From Alteromonas lipotrueiana (GTDB taxonomy: Bacteria; Pseudomonadota; Gammaproteobacteria; Enterobacterales; Alteromonadaceae): 64,000 nt of DNA. The position numbers were made by a program, and so were the translations under genes. Shown here one piece after another: positions 20,838 to 29,293 of the stretch. The DNA is taken from contig NZ_JAESDK010000018.1 of assembly GCF_019249245.1 (NCBI RefSeq), positions 1 through 64,000 on the forward strand, in the 5' to 3' direction. Within the stretch, counting starts at the first letter, position 1. Every line of letters begins with the position of its first letter. A model generated the notes under the pieces. The model saw only the letters and a program-made list of their open reading frames with translations, ran no database searches and was not told the origin of the DNA.

Positions 20838-22616
20838 TCACTTTGCTAGCAAGTCCTGCATGTTAGGTTGGTTATCGAAGTGTTGCGAAGTTACATTCTG
20901 TGCGACATTTTTGTAAAGTTTGTCGATTTCTTCTGAAACCATAAATTTGTCACAAAAACCCTTCGCATGAGGCTCCAGGAAATGTCTGGCTGCTAAAATA
21001 AAGTGTGCAATCAGAGGCTTGACATTGTCGGTCCCCATTGCGATACGCATAGTGGTTAGCTCAATTCCGCCTCGCTTTTGCTCTTCTGGTGATAACTCTG
21101 AGTGGGAGGTTAATGCCGGGCACAGAATAATAGTATTGTTCTGACCAATACTAACCTGATGACTAAATGCAGGCTCTAAGGCATCAAAGAATCGGGTAAA
21201 TACCTCTCGAGACAAGCCTGCTGCTGCCATATCCACGGTAAATAGTGGGCATGGCCATCCATTCTCATGCTGTTTTTGTTTTAGCTCAGAATTTTTGTGG
21301 GTGTCTATTGCATGACTATTCACACAAATATCAGGGTGAGCATGTAAAAAGGCAGTGAAGACCTGGGTATTTATAATTTTATTCATCATGCGAAGCTCAA
21401 GCGTTTTCATACCATTGAGCACATCGAACGCTTTTTCTGAATCCAGAAACGCGCCCTTAATATAATACACATCCCAAAACATCGTCTTAGACCAGTCTAC
21501 TCCATTCATCTGGCTGCCCTTGGGCTGAAACATGCGATAGCCTGGTCCCACCACAACCCCGGCTGTAGTCGCACCACTGCCACATAAGTCTTTGGTATAG
21601 CTATGAACCACATAATCAGGACGGCACTGGGTTTCATTATGGCGAAGCGGACGGTGCAGTACTGGGGTGGCCAAAGTTGAATCAAGCATAACTAATGAGT
21701 CATGGCTGTGTGCGATACGACATATTTCGGGAACATCAAGAACATACCCATGTGGGTTACACGGTGACTCCAGGTATACGTGCAGGCTGGCGCCTTGCTG
21801 TAGATCCTGCTGATATTGCTCTTGAGTGGCTGCGAAGAACTCTTTGAATTCATCTGCAGAATAACCGTCAAACCAGGCAATCTTAATATCCATACGCCTG
21901 CTTTTTCCGTAGAAGTCATGCAACAGCTGATATACCCCGCCATATACATTGCGTGATACCACCAGAACATCGCCATGGTTAAGTACATTACTCAGCAATG
22001 CATCAATAGCAGCCATGCCGCTGTTAAAGTTCCAGGCAAAATAGTCTGCAGCGTGAGGGCCGGCTTCCATATCCACGATAGCATTAGCCAACGAGATATT
22101 AGTAGGGTTAAGCAATCTTGAATAAATCTGATGAGTAAATTCTTTGCCCTGAAAAGCATCATCAACCCACTCGGTGCAGGCATAGACATAGGTGGCGGTA
22201 CGCACAACAACAGGGGTAGCTGAAAATAGCGCTGTCACATTATCAAATAGCGGATAATGATTTCGGCTAAGTTGGCCGTTGCCAAGGCTCTGCCAGGTTT
22301 GACGAAAAGGATTCTGTAAGGTATCAAGGATTTTAGCTAACTGAAAAGATAAGAATTTTTTCGCATTAAACCAGGCAACTCTGTCTTCTCGGTCAAGTTC
22401 GTGAAGTGTTTTTTCGGTGATTTCCCATAGCCGGCTCACATCACTTTGCGCATGGTACAAATGTTCAGCAGTATCAGCCAGAGCCTGTCCATAAGGGGTT
22501 TGCTTATCAATGCCAAAATGGGCAAGCTGTTCGTCAACTAATGCGTTAACAGATGAAGCTTCAGTGGTATTACGACGCGGTGAAAGGCGACGGGCATGTT
22601 CAATAGATTGACTCAT
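20838..22616 (-). CDS. Long PLP-dependent enzyme of the Cys/Met metabolism (trans-sulfuration) family
   Basis: A 592-residue protein. An N-terminal helical extension of about 140 residues precedes a Cys/Met-metabolism PLP fold: YSRLLNPTNISLANAI, NFNSGMAAIDALLS, YLESPCNPHG, LDSTLATP, and the PLP lysine in SYTKDLCGSGATTAG. Ordinary members are about 400 residues long. The reaction is unknown; a gamma-synthase, lyase or related activity is likely. The start at 22616 (MSQSIEH) is preferred over 22658. It is divergent from a D-2-hydroxyacid dehydrogenase gene, so the two may share a pathway. A decamer at 21297 encodes IDTHK in a charged loop. Confidence 0.82.
   Translation of the reverse strand: MSQSIEHARRLSPRRNTTEASSVNALVDEQLAHFGIDKQTPYGQALADTAEHLYHAQSDVSRLWEITEKTLHELDREDRVAWFNAKKFLSFQLAKILDTLQNPFRQTWQSLGNGQLSRNHYPLFDNVTALFSATPVVVRTATYVYACTEWVDDAFQGKEFTHQIYSRLLNPTNISLANAIVDMEAGPHAADYFAWNFNSGMAAIDALLSNVLNHGDVLVVSRNVYGGVYQLLHDFYGKSRRMDIKIAWFDGYSADEFKEFFAATQEQYQQDLQQGASLHVYLESPCNPHGYVLDVPEICRIAHSHDSLVMLDSTLATPVLHRPLRHNETQCRPDYVVHSYTKDLCGSGATTAGVVVGPGYRMFQPKGSQMNGVDWSKTMFWDVYYIKGAFLDSEKAFDVLNGMKTLELRMMNKIINTQVFTAFLHAHPDICVNSHAIDTHKNSELKQKQHENGWPCPLFTVDMAAAGLSREVFTRFFDALEPAFSHQVSIGQNNTIILCPALTSHSELSPEEQKRGGIELTTMRIAMGTDNVKPLIAHFILAARHFLEPHAKGFCDKFMVSEEIDKLYKNVAQNVTSQHFDNQPNMQDLLAK
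21297..21306 (-). repeat. Decamer (A-form) inside the PLP-enzyme gene
   Basis: Reads AGACACCCAC on the coding strand, in the GAC-ACC-CAC phase, within a Lys/Glu/Gln-rich stretch (NSELKQKQHENG) that looks like a loop insertion. Confidence 0.75.
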
Positions 22617-22725
22617 TGTAGGCTTCTTATACAAAAATACACACCCAGATTTATACATTTTTTTAACATAAATAAAACAATCAAAGGGTTATATGTACCC
22701 TGGCAGAAGGAAAGAAATCTTTACT

Positions 22726-23685
22726 ATGACTTGCCCTAATACGCCTATAGAAATTGTGATTCTTAGCGAAGAACACACTGCCTACCGTCAAGCTTTGCAA
22801 GCATTAAACGAGAACAAACATTTTGTTATCAGGACAGCCACAAATAATCCTGAAGAGGTGGATGTCCGTAACACGACCATCATACTTGGCGACCCACATC
22901 TGGCGGCAAAAATTATTGATGATTGCTCGGCCTTGCAGTGGCTACAATCTGGGTGGGCCGGCGTTACCCCATTGTTGCGCGCTAAGAACCGTAACTACAT
23001 TTTAACCGGCGTGAAGGGGGTATTTGATATGCAAATGCGAGAGTACATCTTTGGCTATTTGCTGTACTTTTCTCGTAATATTGCGGACTTTACCAAAGCG
23101 GCACACAGATCAGAACACAAATGGCATAAGCCCGGGCATACGTACCTAAAAGGGAAAACCCTGGGGGTGTTGGGTGCCGGCTCGATAGCCTCATCGCTCA
23201 TTCCGGTAGCGCAAGCCTTTGAAATGAACCTGGTCGGTCTGAGAAAAAGTGGACACCCACAGCCTGGATTTAGCGCTATGTACAGTAATGAGCAAATGCC
23301 GAAGTTCGCTAATCAATGTGATTATGTGGTCAGTCTGCTACCCGATACACCCGATACCATAGGAATATTAAATAAGGGGCTGTTTGATGCGCTGCCTGAC
23401 CATGCCGTGTTAATTAATGCGGGTCGCGGTAACGCAGTGGTCGAGCAAGACTTGTTGGACGCATTGGATAACCATCAGTTACAGGCGGCCGTTTTGGATG
23501 TTTTTGAACAAGAGCCATTACCAGACACCCACCCGTTCTGGCATCACCCAAACATTCATGTTACCCAGCATACCGCCGCCACCTCCATTGCAAGTGATAT
23601 CGCCCATCTGTTTTACCAAAATTTACAGCGATACACGCAGGGTGAAGACTTAAAGTATGTTATCGATTTTGAGCAAGGCTATTAA
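22726..23685 (+). CDS. D-isomer-specific 2-hydroxyacid dehydrogenase
   Basis: NAD(P)-dependent reduction of a 2-oxoacid or its reverse. The Rossmann motif is GVLGAGSIASSL at about residue 145. The catalytic Arg is in INAGRGNAVVE, the Glu in LDVFEQEPLP, and the His in VTQHTAA. At 319 residues it resembles GhrA-type glyoxylate/hydroxypyruvate reductases. The ATG at 22726 is preferred; 22693 adds eleven residues. It is divergent from the PLP-enzyme gene with about 110 bp between starts. Two decamers occur in frame (23251 and 23523); the second, encoding PDTHPFW, sits where the family normally has a similar sequence. Confidence 0.9.
   Translation: MTCPNTPIEIVILSEEHTAYRQALQALNENKHFVIRTATNNPEEVDVRNTTIILGDPHLAAKIIDDCSALQWLQSGWAGVTPLLRAKNRNYILTGVKGVFDMQMREYIFGYLLYFSRNIADFTKAAHRSEHKWHKPGHTYLKGKTLGVLGAGSIASSLIPVAQAFEMNLVGLRKSGHPQPGFSAMYSNEQMPKFANQCDYVVSLLPDTPDTIGILNKGLFDALPDHAVLINAGRGNAVVEQDLLDALDNHQLQAAVLDVFEQEPLPDTHPFWHHPNIHVTQHTAATSIASDIAHLFYQNLQRYTQGEDLKYVIDFEQGY
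23251..23260 (+). repeat. Decamer inside the dehydrogenase gene
   Basis: Exact GGACACCCAC in the GGA-CAC-CCA phase (S-G-H-P), just after the Rossmann beta strand that normally carries the cofactor-selecting residues. Confidence 0.8.
23523..23532 (+). repeat. Second decamer (A-form) in the dehydrogenase gene
   Basis: AGACACCCAC in the D-T-H phase. The peptide fits the conserved P-x-x-HP-x-W region, so this copy may be ordinary coding sequence. Confidence 0.5.
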
Positions 23686-23761
23686 TAGAGCATGTATGCT
23701 CAACATTTTTCAAAGACGTTTTATTAAAAAATATTAAGTAGCCTGACGTCATAAATAACCA

Positions 23762-23799
23762 AAAAATGCTTATAACGCATTAACGCTACAAGCATTTTT
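23762..23799. terminator. Bidirectional terminator between convergent genes
   Basis: Perfect 10-bp arms AAAAATGCTT / AAGCATTTTT separated by 18 nt, between the dehydrogenase and GST genes. The long loop lowers confidence. Confidence 0.5.
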
Positions 23800-23851
23800 C
23801 GGGGTACCGTTTACTGTCTATATCGGCAAAATGCCAGTAATTACTAAAAAG

Positions 23852-24424
23852 CTAATTACGGGGATCGGTGGCGGTTACCTCAATTCTATCTGAATGATGC
23901 TCACGAAATGCTTTGAGATGCTCCAGGCCTTTTAAGCGATGTAATTCTCTGAGCTCAATCCAGTCGATAAGGCAATACAAACAAATAGCCGGATAGTGCC
24001 AGTTTGCAAACTCACCTTTTTCCACCAACGTATTTAATTCGTTAAGGCTTGCTGTAATTCGCTCTTTTTGAACCCGAACAAACAGTGAGTCTGGGTCAGC
24101 ACTAATCTTAGAACGCTGCATCAAAAACAAAGAAACAAAAGAATCGTTCACTGCATCTACTAAGGTTAGCTGATTTTCTTCATTCCAGGTGAGTGCCGAA
24201 TACTTGTATTTTTCTTCTAAATACCGATAAATAACCCGAGAATCATAAAGTATCTGGCCATCATCTTCTAAACAAGGCACCTTCAGGGTAGGAGATTTAT
24301 CAGCGAGTATCTGACGCCCCTGCCCTTGATAGATATCAAGCTCAACAAACTCGTGTGGTATTTGTGAAAGCAGTATGCGAATGCGTCTGACATAAGGCGA
24401 TGTGGTAGAGCCGTACAATTTCAT
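23852..24424 (-). CDS. Glutathione S-transferase family protein
   Basis: A 190-residue cytosolic GST. The N-terminal thioredoxin fold has the active-site region STTSPYVRRIRILL (Ser/Thr near residues 6-8), the cis-Pro loop LKVPCLED, and the glutathione-binding YDSRVIYRYLEE. The C-terminal helical domain is short. The substrate is unknown. It is in the same orientation as erpA but about 100 bp downstream. Confidence 0.88.
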   Translation of the reverse strand: MKLYGSTTSPYVRRIRILLSQIPHEFVELDIYQGQGRQILADKSPTLKVPCLEDDGQILYDSRVIYRYLEEKYKYSALTWNEENQLTLVDAVNDSFVSLFLMQRSKISADPDSLFVRVQKERITASLNELNTLVEKGEFANWHYPAICLYCLIDWIELRELHRLKGLEHLKAFREHHSDRIEVTATDPRN

Positions 24425-24526
24425 AAATACTCCCGTTATAACCTAAGTACATTTTATACCGAGTATAGATATGTATCGATCGCCCCGAGTAGAACAGACA
24501 CTGCACTTATTTCAATATTTCAGATG

Positions 24527-24871
24527 CTAAACGCTAAAGCTGGCGCCACACCCACATGTAGTTGTGGCATTAGGGTTTTCTACCAAAAAGCGCGAACCTT
24601 CAAGACCTTCGACATAATCGACTACCCCCCCTACGAGATATTGCAGACTCATCGGGTCTACCACTAATGTCACAGTATCTTTGTCGATGGTCATATCCCC
24701 CTCGTTCACCTTTTCATCGAAGGTAAAGCCATATTGAAACCCTGAGCAGCCACCACCGGTCACGTACACCCGTAGTTTGAGTTCGAGATTTTCTTCTTCA
24801 GCGACCAATTCTTTTACTTTTGCTGCTGCCGCATCTGAAAAATCAATGGGCAAAGCTGTTTCTACAGACAT
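24527..24871 (-). CDS. erpA: Iron-sulfur cluster insertion protein ErpA
   Basis: A-type carrier that delivers Fe-S clusters to apo-proteins. 114 residues from the ATG at 24871, which has GAGGTT at good spacing; an upstream in-frame start at 24952 lacks family support. The three conserved cysteines are in GGGCSGFQY and [12 protein letters not shown]. The acidic N-terminus ([19 protein letters not shown]) is typical. Confidence 0.95.
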   Translation of the reverse strand: MSVETALPIDFSDAAAAKVKELVAEEENLELKLRVYVTGGGCSGFQYGFTFDEKVNEGDMTIDKDTVTLVVDPMSLQYLVGGVVDYVEGLEGSRFLVENPNATTTCGCGASFSV

Positions 24872-24992
24872 ATCAACCTCGTTGCAGATAAAACCAATGC
24901 CGGTACACCCGGCAATAGTGCGAATTATCTTACAGACTGCGCCGTCAATCAATGTCAGCCAGCTTTAATTCGTGGTTAAAGGCCTTAGGGCT

Positions 24993-25700
24993 TTACGGGC
25001 TGGCACTGAAAACCTCTTTCCAGGCAACTTTCCAGCGATAATCTTCACGCTTTTTTGAGTACTGATACACTTGAGAACTAAAGACAATCGCCGTAGGTTC
25101 GAAATTATCGGGTAGCGAAAAGGACACACTTACCGCCTGAAAAAATTTAAATCCGTACTCTATGTCGCCTTCGGGTAAAAACACCTTCGAACCGCTACAT
25201 ACTATTTGCTCTGCAACATCTTCAAGACAAATTTCGAGGTCCCCTTTTATAAGCGAACGCCGTTTTAGGCGCTGAAGTAACACAAATTCCATTTTGTACT
25301 GACTTTTTGACTGCTGCGCAAAGACTTGCAAACCATCTACGATGAACCGATTTTGGATAGTCTCAGGTGCCATTACATTTTGATAGAAAGACAAGGATGT
25401 CGCTTGTTCAGTAACGGTATTTGTAAGCGTAGCTAATTGGTCATGCAATTCTGCATATTCAAGCTCGGCTAAAGCCGTACGCGCCTGCAACTGATGCTTT
25501 TGCTGCAGTACCAATGCATGTTCGTGCTCTAATTTACGTAATGTACTTTGTAAGCTCTCTACATTTTGCGCGGTTTTAGAGGCGAACAACTGCCCGAACC
25601 AAAAGCTGACGCCAATACATATTGAAAAACTACATAAAAGTATCAGGGTTAGGCGAAAACCCTTTAACCCTACTTTTGAAGTGGTGGGTGAGTGACTCAC
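24993..25700 (-). CDS. Inner-membrane coiled-coil protein (DUF6776-like)
   Basis: About 235 residues from a GTG at 25700, which has AGGACGG about 10 bp upstream; a TTG at 25730 is the alternative. One membrane helix (LTLILLCSFSICIGVSFWFG) is followed by a coiled coil of about 60 residues (VESLQSTLRKLEHEHALVLQ and on), then a beta-rich periplasmic domain. The arrangement resembles the DUF6776 family, often near erpA. The function is unknown. Confidence 0.7.
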   Translation of the reverse strand: MSHSPTTSKVGLKGFRLTLILLCSFSICIGVSFWFGQLFASKTAQNVESLQSTLRKLEHEHALVLQQKHQLQARTALAELEYAELHDQLATLTNTVTEQATSLSFYQNVMAPETIQNRFIVDGLQVFAQQSKSQYKMEFVLLQRLKRRSLIKGDLEICLEDVAEQIVCSGSKVFLPEGDIEYGFKFFQAVSVSFSLPDNFEPTAIVFSSQVYQYSKKREDYRWKVAWKEVFSASP

Positions 25701-25788
25701 GTTTTGATAACCGTCCTGATTAAGAATCAAATGCTTAGGAAATATAAAAGGTATGATAAGCTAAATAAATGCTTTAATTTAACCCCTT

Positions 25789-27477
25789 ATGGGTCATTAC
25801 ATGCGTCTTCACGGCCTTCGTCAAGAACTTGCTCATCCACGCACCTCAGTTCAGGTTTGTTTACTTGGAATTGTAGGAGGCACGATTGCAGCCGGGCTGA
25901 TTATCTTATTTCGTCTTTCTTACGAATGGCTCCATCAAAATGCGCTGACATGGCTGACCCAGGCCACAAACGATCCGCAAATCGCGCGGCTGATTCTTCC
26001 TCTGGCGGCTGTTTTACTTATTTTGCTGGTTGCATTTATTACTGGCTTCAAACACTACCGTATGGGCATCCCTTTTGTAATCCATCGGGTTAAAATGTTT
26101 TATGGATATGTGCCTTTTCGTACCACCATCAATCAGTTTTTTGGCGGTATGTTAGCGTTAGCCGGTGGCTTTGTAGTAGGTCGTGAAGGCCCTAGTGTGC
26201 ATATTGGCGCTTCAGGTAGCAGCTATGTTGGCCAATGGTTGCGCTTGCCCTACAACAGTATCCGTATTCTGGCTGGATGCGGTATAGCTGCTGGAATATC
26301 CGCCTCATTTAATACGCCTTTTGCCGCGGTTATTTTTGTTATGGAAGTGGTACTCAGAGAGTATAAAATTCATATTTTTGTACCCGTGATGTTGGCGGCT
26401 GCTTGCGGCTCAGTGCTTACCCGCCTTGTATTTGGCGAGATTAATGAGTTGTCCTTTTTATCCATCGCCGTATTTAGCGAATGGATGTACCTGTATTTTG
26501 TTTTGCTTGGAATTGTTCTTGGTGCGCTGGCTGCATTGTTTAACAATCAGTTGATGCAGGTAATGACATTATTCAGACCAGTGAAAATGTTTTGGCGATT
26601 AGTACTGGCCGCCATTATTACCGGCGCAGTTACTTTTGTTCTTCCGCAGGCTGCCGGGGCCAATTTCGAAAGTATTGAAATTTTATTTACCGAACAGCCT
26701 GACACTTTATTTTTAATGGCTTTGCTGGCGGCCAAATTTGTATTGGCCGTTATTGCCATAGGTTTAGGCATTCCCGGTGGCATAATGGGCCCGGTAATGG
26801 TTATTGGAATGCTGGCAGGCGCTGTGCTGTTAATGCCGCTTGAGGGATTGATTGATGTCACCACCTATACCCGCAGTTTTGCGCTGCTAGGCGTTGCTGG
26901 CATGCTGACGGCCGTATTACATGCCCCTCTGGCCGCCTTGTCGGCCGTAATGGAGCTTTCTTATAGTCCGCAAATAATATTACCCGCCATGCTGGTTATC
27001 GTTCCTGCCTATGTCACTTCAACACAGTTTTTAGGCAATCGGTCAATATTTATTCGACAGCTCGACTATCAAAATTTACCTTATGCAATTAACTCTATTC
27101 AGGAAGCGCTTGAGAAAACAGGAGTTTTAGCTGCCATGGCGACAGACTTTAAACTCTTTAAGGCGGCGCCACAGGATATTATAGAAAAGTATCTGGGCGA
27201 TAACCCTACAACTATCGTACTAGAACAAAAGCAACTTGAACGAGAATTGCAATACCGGCTGGTTCAATATGATGTGAGTCTTGACCATAACGCTCAGGCA
27301 CTCAACTTTTTAACCATTGAGGGGCTCAATAGCCAGTCAACGTTGTTTGAAGTTTATGAAAAACTGAAAAATACACGCAGTGGTGCGGTGTTTATTTATG
27401 ATTCAAAAAAAGAAGATGTTGTTGGCGTCATTACCTGGAATATTTTGCAGAATTTTCTGCAGCGTGCGCAGTATTGA
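25789..27477 (+). CDS. CLC-type chloride channel/antiporter with C-terminal CBS region
   Basis: A 562-residue CLC protein. Conserved elements are the gating-glutamate loop GREGPSVHIG at about residues 135-144, the mid-membrane IFVMEVVLREY with the inner Glu typical of proton-coupled members, and LGIPGGIMGP. The usual GSGIP filter reads RMGIPFV here. About 440-562 form a CBS-like cytoplasmic domain (GAVFIYDSKKEDVVGVI), which is absent from E. coli ClcA. The ATG at 25789 or 25801 could be the start. hemJ follows closely, 12 bp after the stop. Confidence 0.92.
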   Translation: MGHYMRLHGLRQELAHPRTSVQVCLLGIVGGTIAAGLIILFRLSYEWLHQNALTWLTQATNDPQIARLILPLAAVLLILLVAFITGFKHYRMGIPFVIHRVKMFYGYVPFRTTINQFFGGMLALAGGFVVGREGPSVHIGASGSSYVGQWLRLPYNSIRILAGCGIAAGISASFNTPFAAVIFVMEVVLREYKIHIFVPVMLAAACGSVLTRLVFGEINELSFLSIAVFSEWMYLYFVLLGIVLGALAALFNNQLMQVMTLFRPVKMFWRLVLAAIITGAVTFVLPQAAGANFESIEILFTEQPDTLFLMALLAAKFVLAVIAIGLGIPGGIMGPVMVIGMLAGAVLLMPLEGLIDVTTYTRSFALLGVAGMLTAVLHAPLAALSAVMELSYSPQIILPAMLVIVPAYVTSTQFLGNRSIFIRQLDYQNLPYAINSIQEALEKTGVLAAMATDFKLFKAAPQDIIEKYLGDNPTTIVLEQKQLERELQYRLVQYDVSLDHNAQALNFLTIEGLNSQSTLFEVYEKLKNTRSGAVFIYDSKKEDVVGVITWNILQNFLQRAQY

Positions 27478-27489
27478 TTGGAATTTTGT

Positions 27490-27915
27490 ATGATCTTATG
27501 GCTCAAAGCTTTGCATTTATTTTTTATGATAGCCTGGATGGCAGGCATTTTCTATCTGCCAAGACTGTTTGTCTATCATGCGCAAACCCAGGATCAGGCA
27601 GTCAAAGACCAGTTTAAGATTATGGAACGACGTCTGTGGCTATTTGTGACCCCCTTTGCACTGCTGACATTGGTGTTTGGGGCTGCGCTGATTGGATCTT
27701 ATGGCCTTAACTGGCTGAAGGTTTCCGGCTGGTTACATGTAAAACTGGTGTTGCTGCTAGGCCTTTATGGTTATCACTTTTATCTTTATCGCTTAGTAAA
27801 GCAATTCGCCACAGACACGAATACTCGCGGGCCTACTTTTTACAGAGTGTTAAATGAGGCACCCGTGCTGGTTCTGCTTGCAATAGTTGTTTTAGCTGTG
27901 GTTAAGCCTTTTTAA
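27490..27915 (+). CDS. hemJ: Protoporphyrinogen IX oxidase, HemJ family
   Basis: Oxidises protoporphyrinogen IX to protoporphyrin IX in haem synthesis. A 141-residue four-helix membrane protein with the conserved His in ALHLFFMIAWMAGIFYLPRL and the Lys in WLHVKLVLLLGLYGYH. The ATG at 27490 gives the family start; an upstream TTG at 27478 is unlikely. Confidence 0.93.
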   Translation: MILWLKALHLFFMIAWMAGIFYLPRLFVYHAQTQDQAVKDQFKIMERRLWLFVTPFALLTLVFGAALIGSYGLNWLKVSGWLHVKLVLLLGLYGYHFYLYRLVKQFATDTNTRGPTFYRVLNEAPVLVLLAIVVLAVVKPF

Positions 27916-28018
27916 TGTATTATTTTAAAGAGTATATTTATTCACCAGCTATAATTAAGCATATATTGAAGTCCCGGCGGCCATGTTGGCGTCGCTTAAC
28001 TGTGTATGCAGGAAGAAC

Positions 28019-28201
28019 ATGGACGTAAGTAACGAACGCCTCAAATATCTGTTAGCGCGCACCGATGAAGCTTTTCAGGCGCTCCTGAAAGAGCCAGACT
28101 CTATTGCCTTAAACGAGGCTTATGACGAGGCCAAATTTGAATTAGACCAATACATCAGTACTTTGCGAGAAGCATTGGCCAGAAAGCGCGTCAGACGCTA
28201 A
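28019..28201 (+). CDS. Small charged protein of unknown function
   Basis: 60 residues from the ATG at 28019 with AGGAAG at ideal spacing. The sequence is helical and charged (NERLKYLLARTDEAFQALLK, ending in ARKRVRR), with no signal or membrane segment. It is convergent with the YecA-like gene, only 6 bp between stops. I do not recognise the family. Confidence 0.65.
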   Translation: MDVSNERLKYLLARTDEAFQALLKEPDSIALNEAYDEAKFELDQYISTLREALARKRVRR

Positions 28202-28207
28202 TCTTTT

Positions 28208-28864
28208 TTATCGGGGCATGTCCTTTTTTTCGAAACTGTCAAACTGCTGGGGTAAAAACGGAGCTAACTCCCCGGCCAGATTTATATAGTCTTGCAGTAT
28301 CCCGGGTAACTGCAACGTTAATTGGGGTAAGCTTCGTTCCAGCTTGTCCGCCTGAGCTTTTTCCAGCCCCTTCAACGATGCTTTCGGGTTTGCTAATGTT
28401 GTAAAGAGCTTTAAACAGCGCCGCAGTCTTTTATCTGGCGCTTCGTTTTTTAAACCGCCATCCAGCTGAGGTTTTTTTTCTGCTTTTTCCCAGGCCGTCT
28501 GCCAGATTGTTTCAAGCTGCTGGTGCCCTGTTAGCAAACCTTTTAACCACGCTTGCAATTCTCGCTTTTCATTGTCTTTTTGAGTCTGACTAAGCGTAAA
28601 TGGTAAACATGACTTTTTTTCACTCATTTGGTGCAATACATCACGTAAATTTCCCATAAGATGATGAGCTAAATTATCAACCTGATCATCTGTAAGCGAA
28701 TATGAAGTTGAATGCACGAGCCAAGGCATCCAGGTTTCAGGCATCGGTATTTCAGGCGCCGCCGCGACTGAAAAAATAACCCCACGAGTATACATCTCAG
28801 GCGGTAATACCTGCGCCTCGGGGTAGGTTTGATAAAAGCTTTTTAAGCCGTCTGCCTTACTCAC
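28208..28864 (-). CDS. UPF0149 (YecA/YgfB-like) protein, tentative
   Basis: A 218-residue protein with elements resembling the YecA/YgfB helical fold (RGVIFSVAAAPEIPMPETW, ELQAWLKGLLTGHQQLETIW). The Cys-rich SEC-C tail of YecA is absent; the C-terminus is acidic and leucine-rich. It starts at GTG 28864. The function is unknown. The family assignment is by pattern only. Confidence 0.5.
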   Translation of the reverse strand: MSKADGLKSFYQTYPEAQVLPPEMYTRGVIFSVAAAPEIPMPETWMPWLVHSTSYSLTDDQVDNLAHHLMGNLRDVLHQMSEKKSCLPFTLSQTQKDNEKRELQAWLKGLLTGHQQLETIWQTAWEKAEKKPQLDGGLKNEAPDKRLRRCLKLFTTLANPKASLKGLEKAQADKLERSLPQLTLQLPGILQDYINLAGELAPFLPQQFDSFEKKDMPR

Positions 28865-28987
28865 ATTGCTCTCATTCTAATCAGCGTTTTTATTATTCGT
28901 CAGCTTACTTAAACCCGCCAGTTTTTCAAAGGTGAAATTGTTGTGTAATAACGCTTCGTTAGTTGACCAAATAAGGCTAGAAGTATA

Positions 28988-28997
28988 GGACACCCAC
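28988..28997 (+). repeat. Decamer, plus orientation, facing the 24-bp repeats
   Basis: Exact GGACACCCAC followed by CTTTAAAG. The reverse reading AAAGGTGGGTGTCC matches the copies at 426, 618 and, in part, 814. Confidence 0.85.
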
Positions 28998-29060
28998 CTT
29001 TAAAGTTGTGAGTACTGCATAAAAACAGCCCGCCAGTGCTTCTCCCCTGGCAAATTCTGA

Positions 29061-29132
29061 GTGGGTGTCCATTATCTGTTTTGGGTGGGTGTCCATTATC
29101 TGTTTTGAGTGGGTGTCCATTATCTGTTGGCT
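29061..29132 (-). repeat. Three tandem 24-bp repeats, each starting with GTGGGTGTCC
   Basis: Copies at 29061-29084, 29085-29108 and 29109-29132 share GTGGGTGTCC followed by ATTATCTGTT. The first two differ at only one base over 24. There are no spacers between units, so this is not a CRISPR array. Confidence 0.92.
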
Positions 29133-29293
29133 GCCGTTGTTCCTGGTTTGTATTAACCGGGCCATGAACTTATCTTTGTATAACGCACTTTTTTACAGAA
29201 TATTATTCAATAGCAAAAAAAGTTATTCTTTCTCTTGGTTCATAGCGGACTTTTCTTTACCATCCGCCCCCCGAAAAAACATACCGGTTTGCT

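Larger units (their letters stand above)
28865..29293. other. Repeat-bearing gap before the Nramp-like gene
   Basis: About 430 bp with no convincing gene. It contains a plus-strand decamer at 28988-28997 and three tandem reverse copies at 29061-29132, together an inverted arrangement about 63 bp apart. A minus-strand open frame through the repeats (28977-29165) reads repeated QIMDTH and is judged a by-product of the repeat. Confidence 0.75.

Noticed and set aside
29061..29132. Three short tandem repeats considered as a CRISPR array
   Set aside because: Units are directly adjacent with no variable spacers, and no cas genes are nearby.
28977..29165. Minus-strand frame with repeated QIMDTH
   Set aside because: The repeated peptide is a by-product of the 24-bp DNA repeat; no start signal or family.
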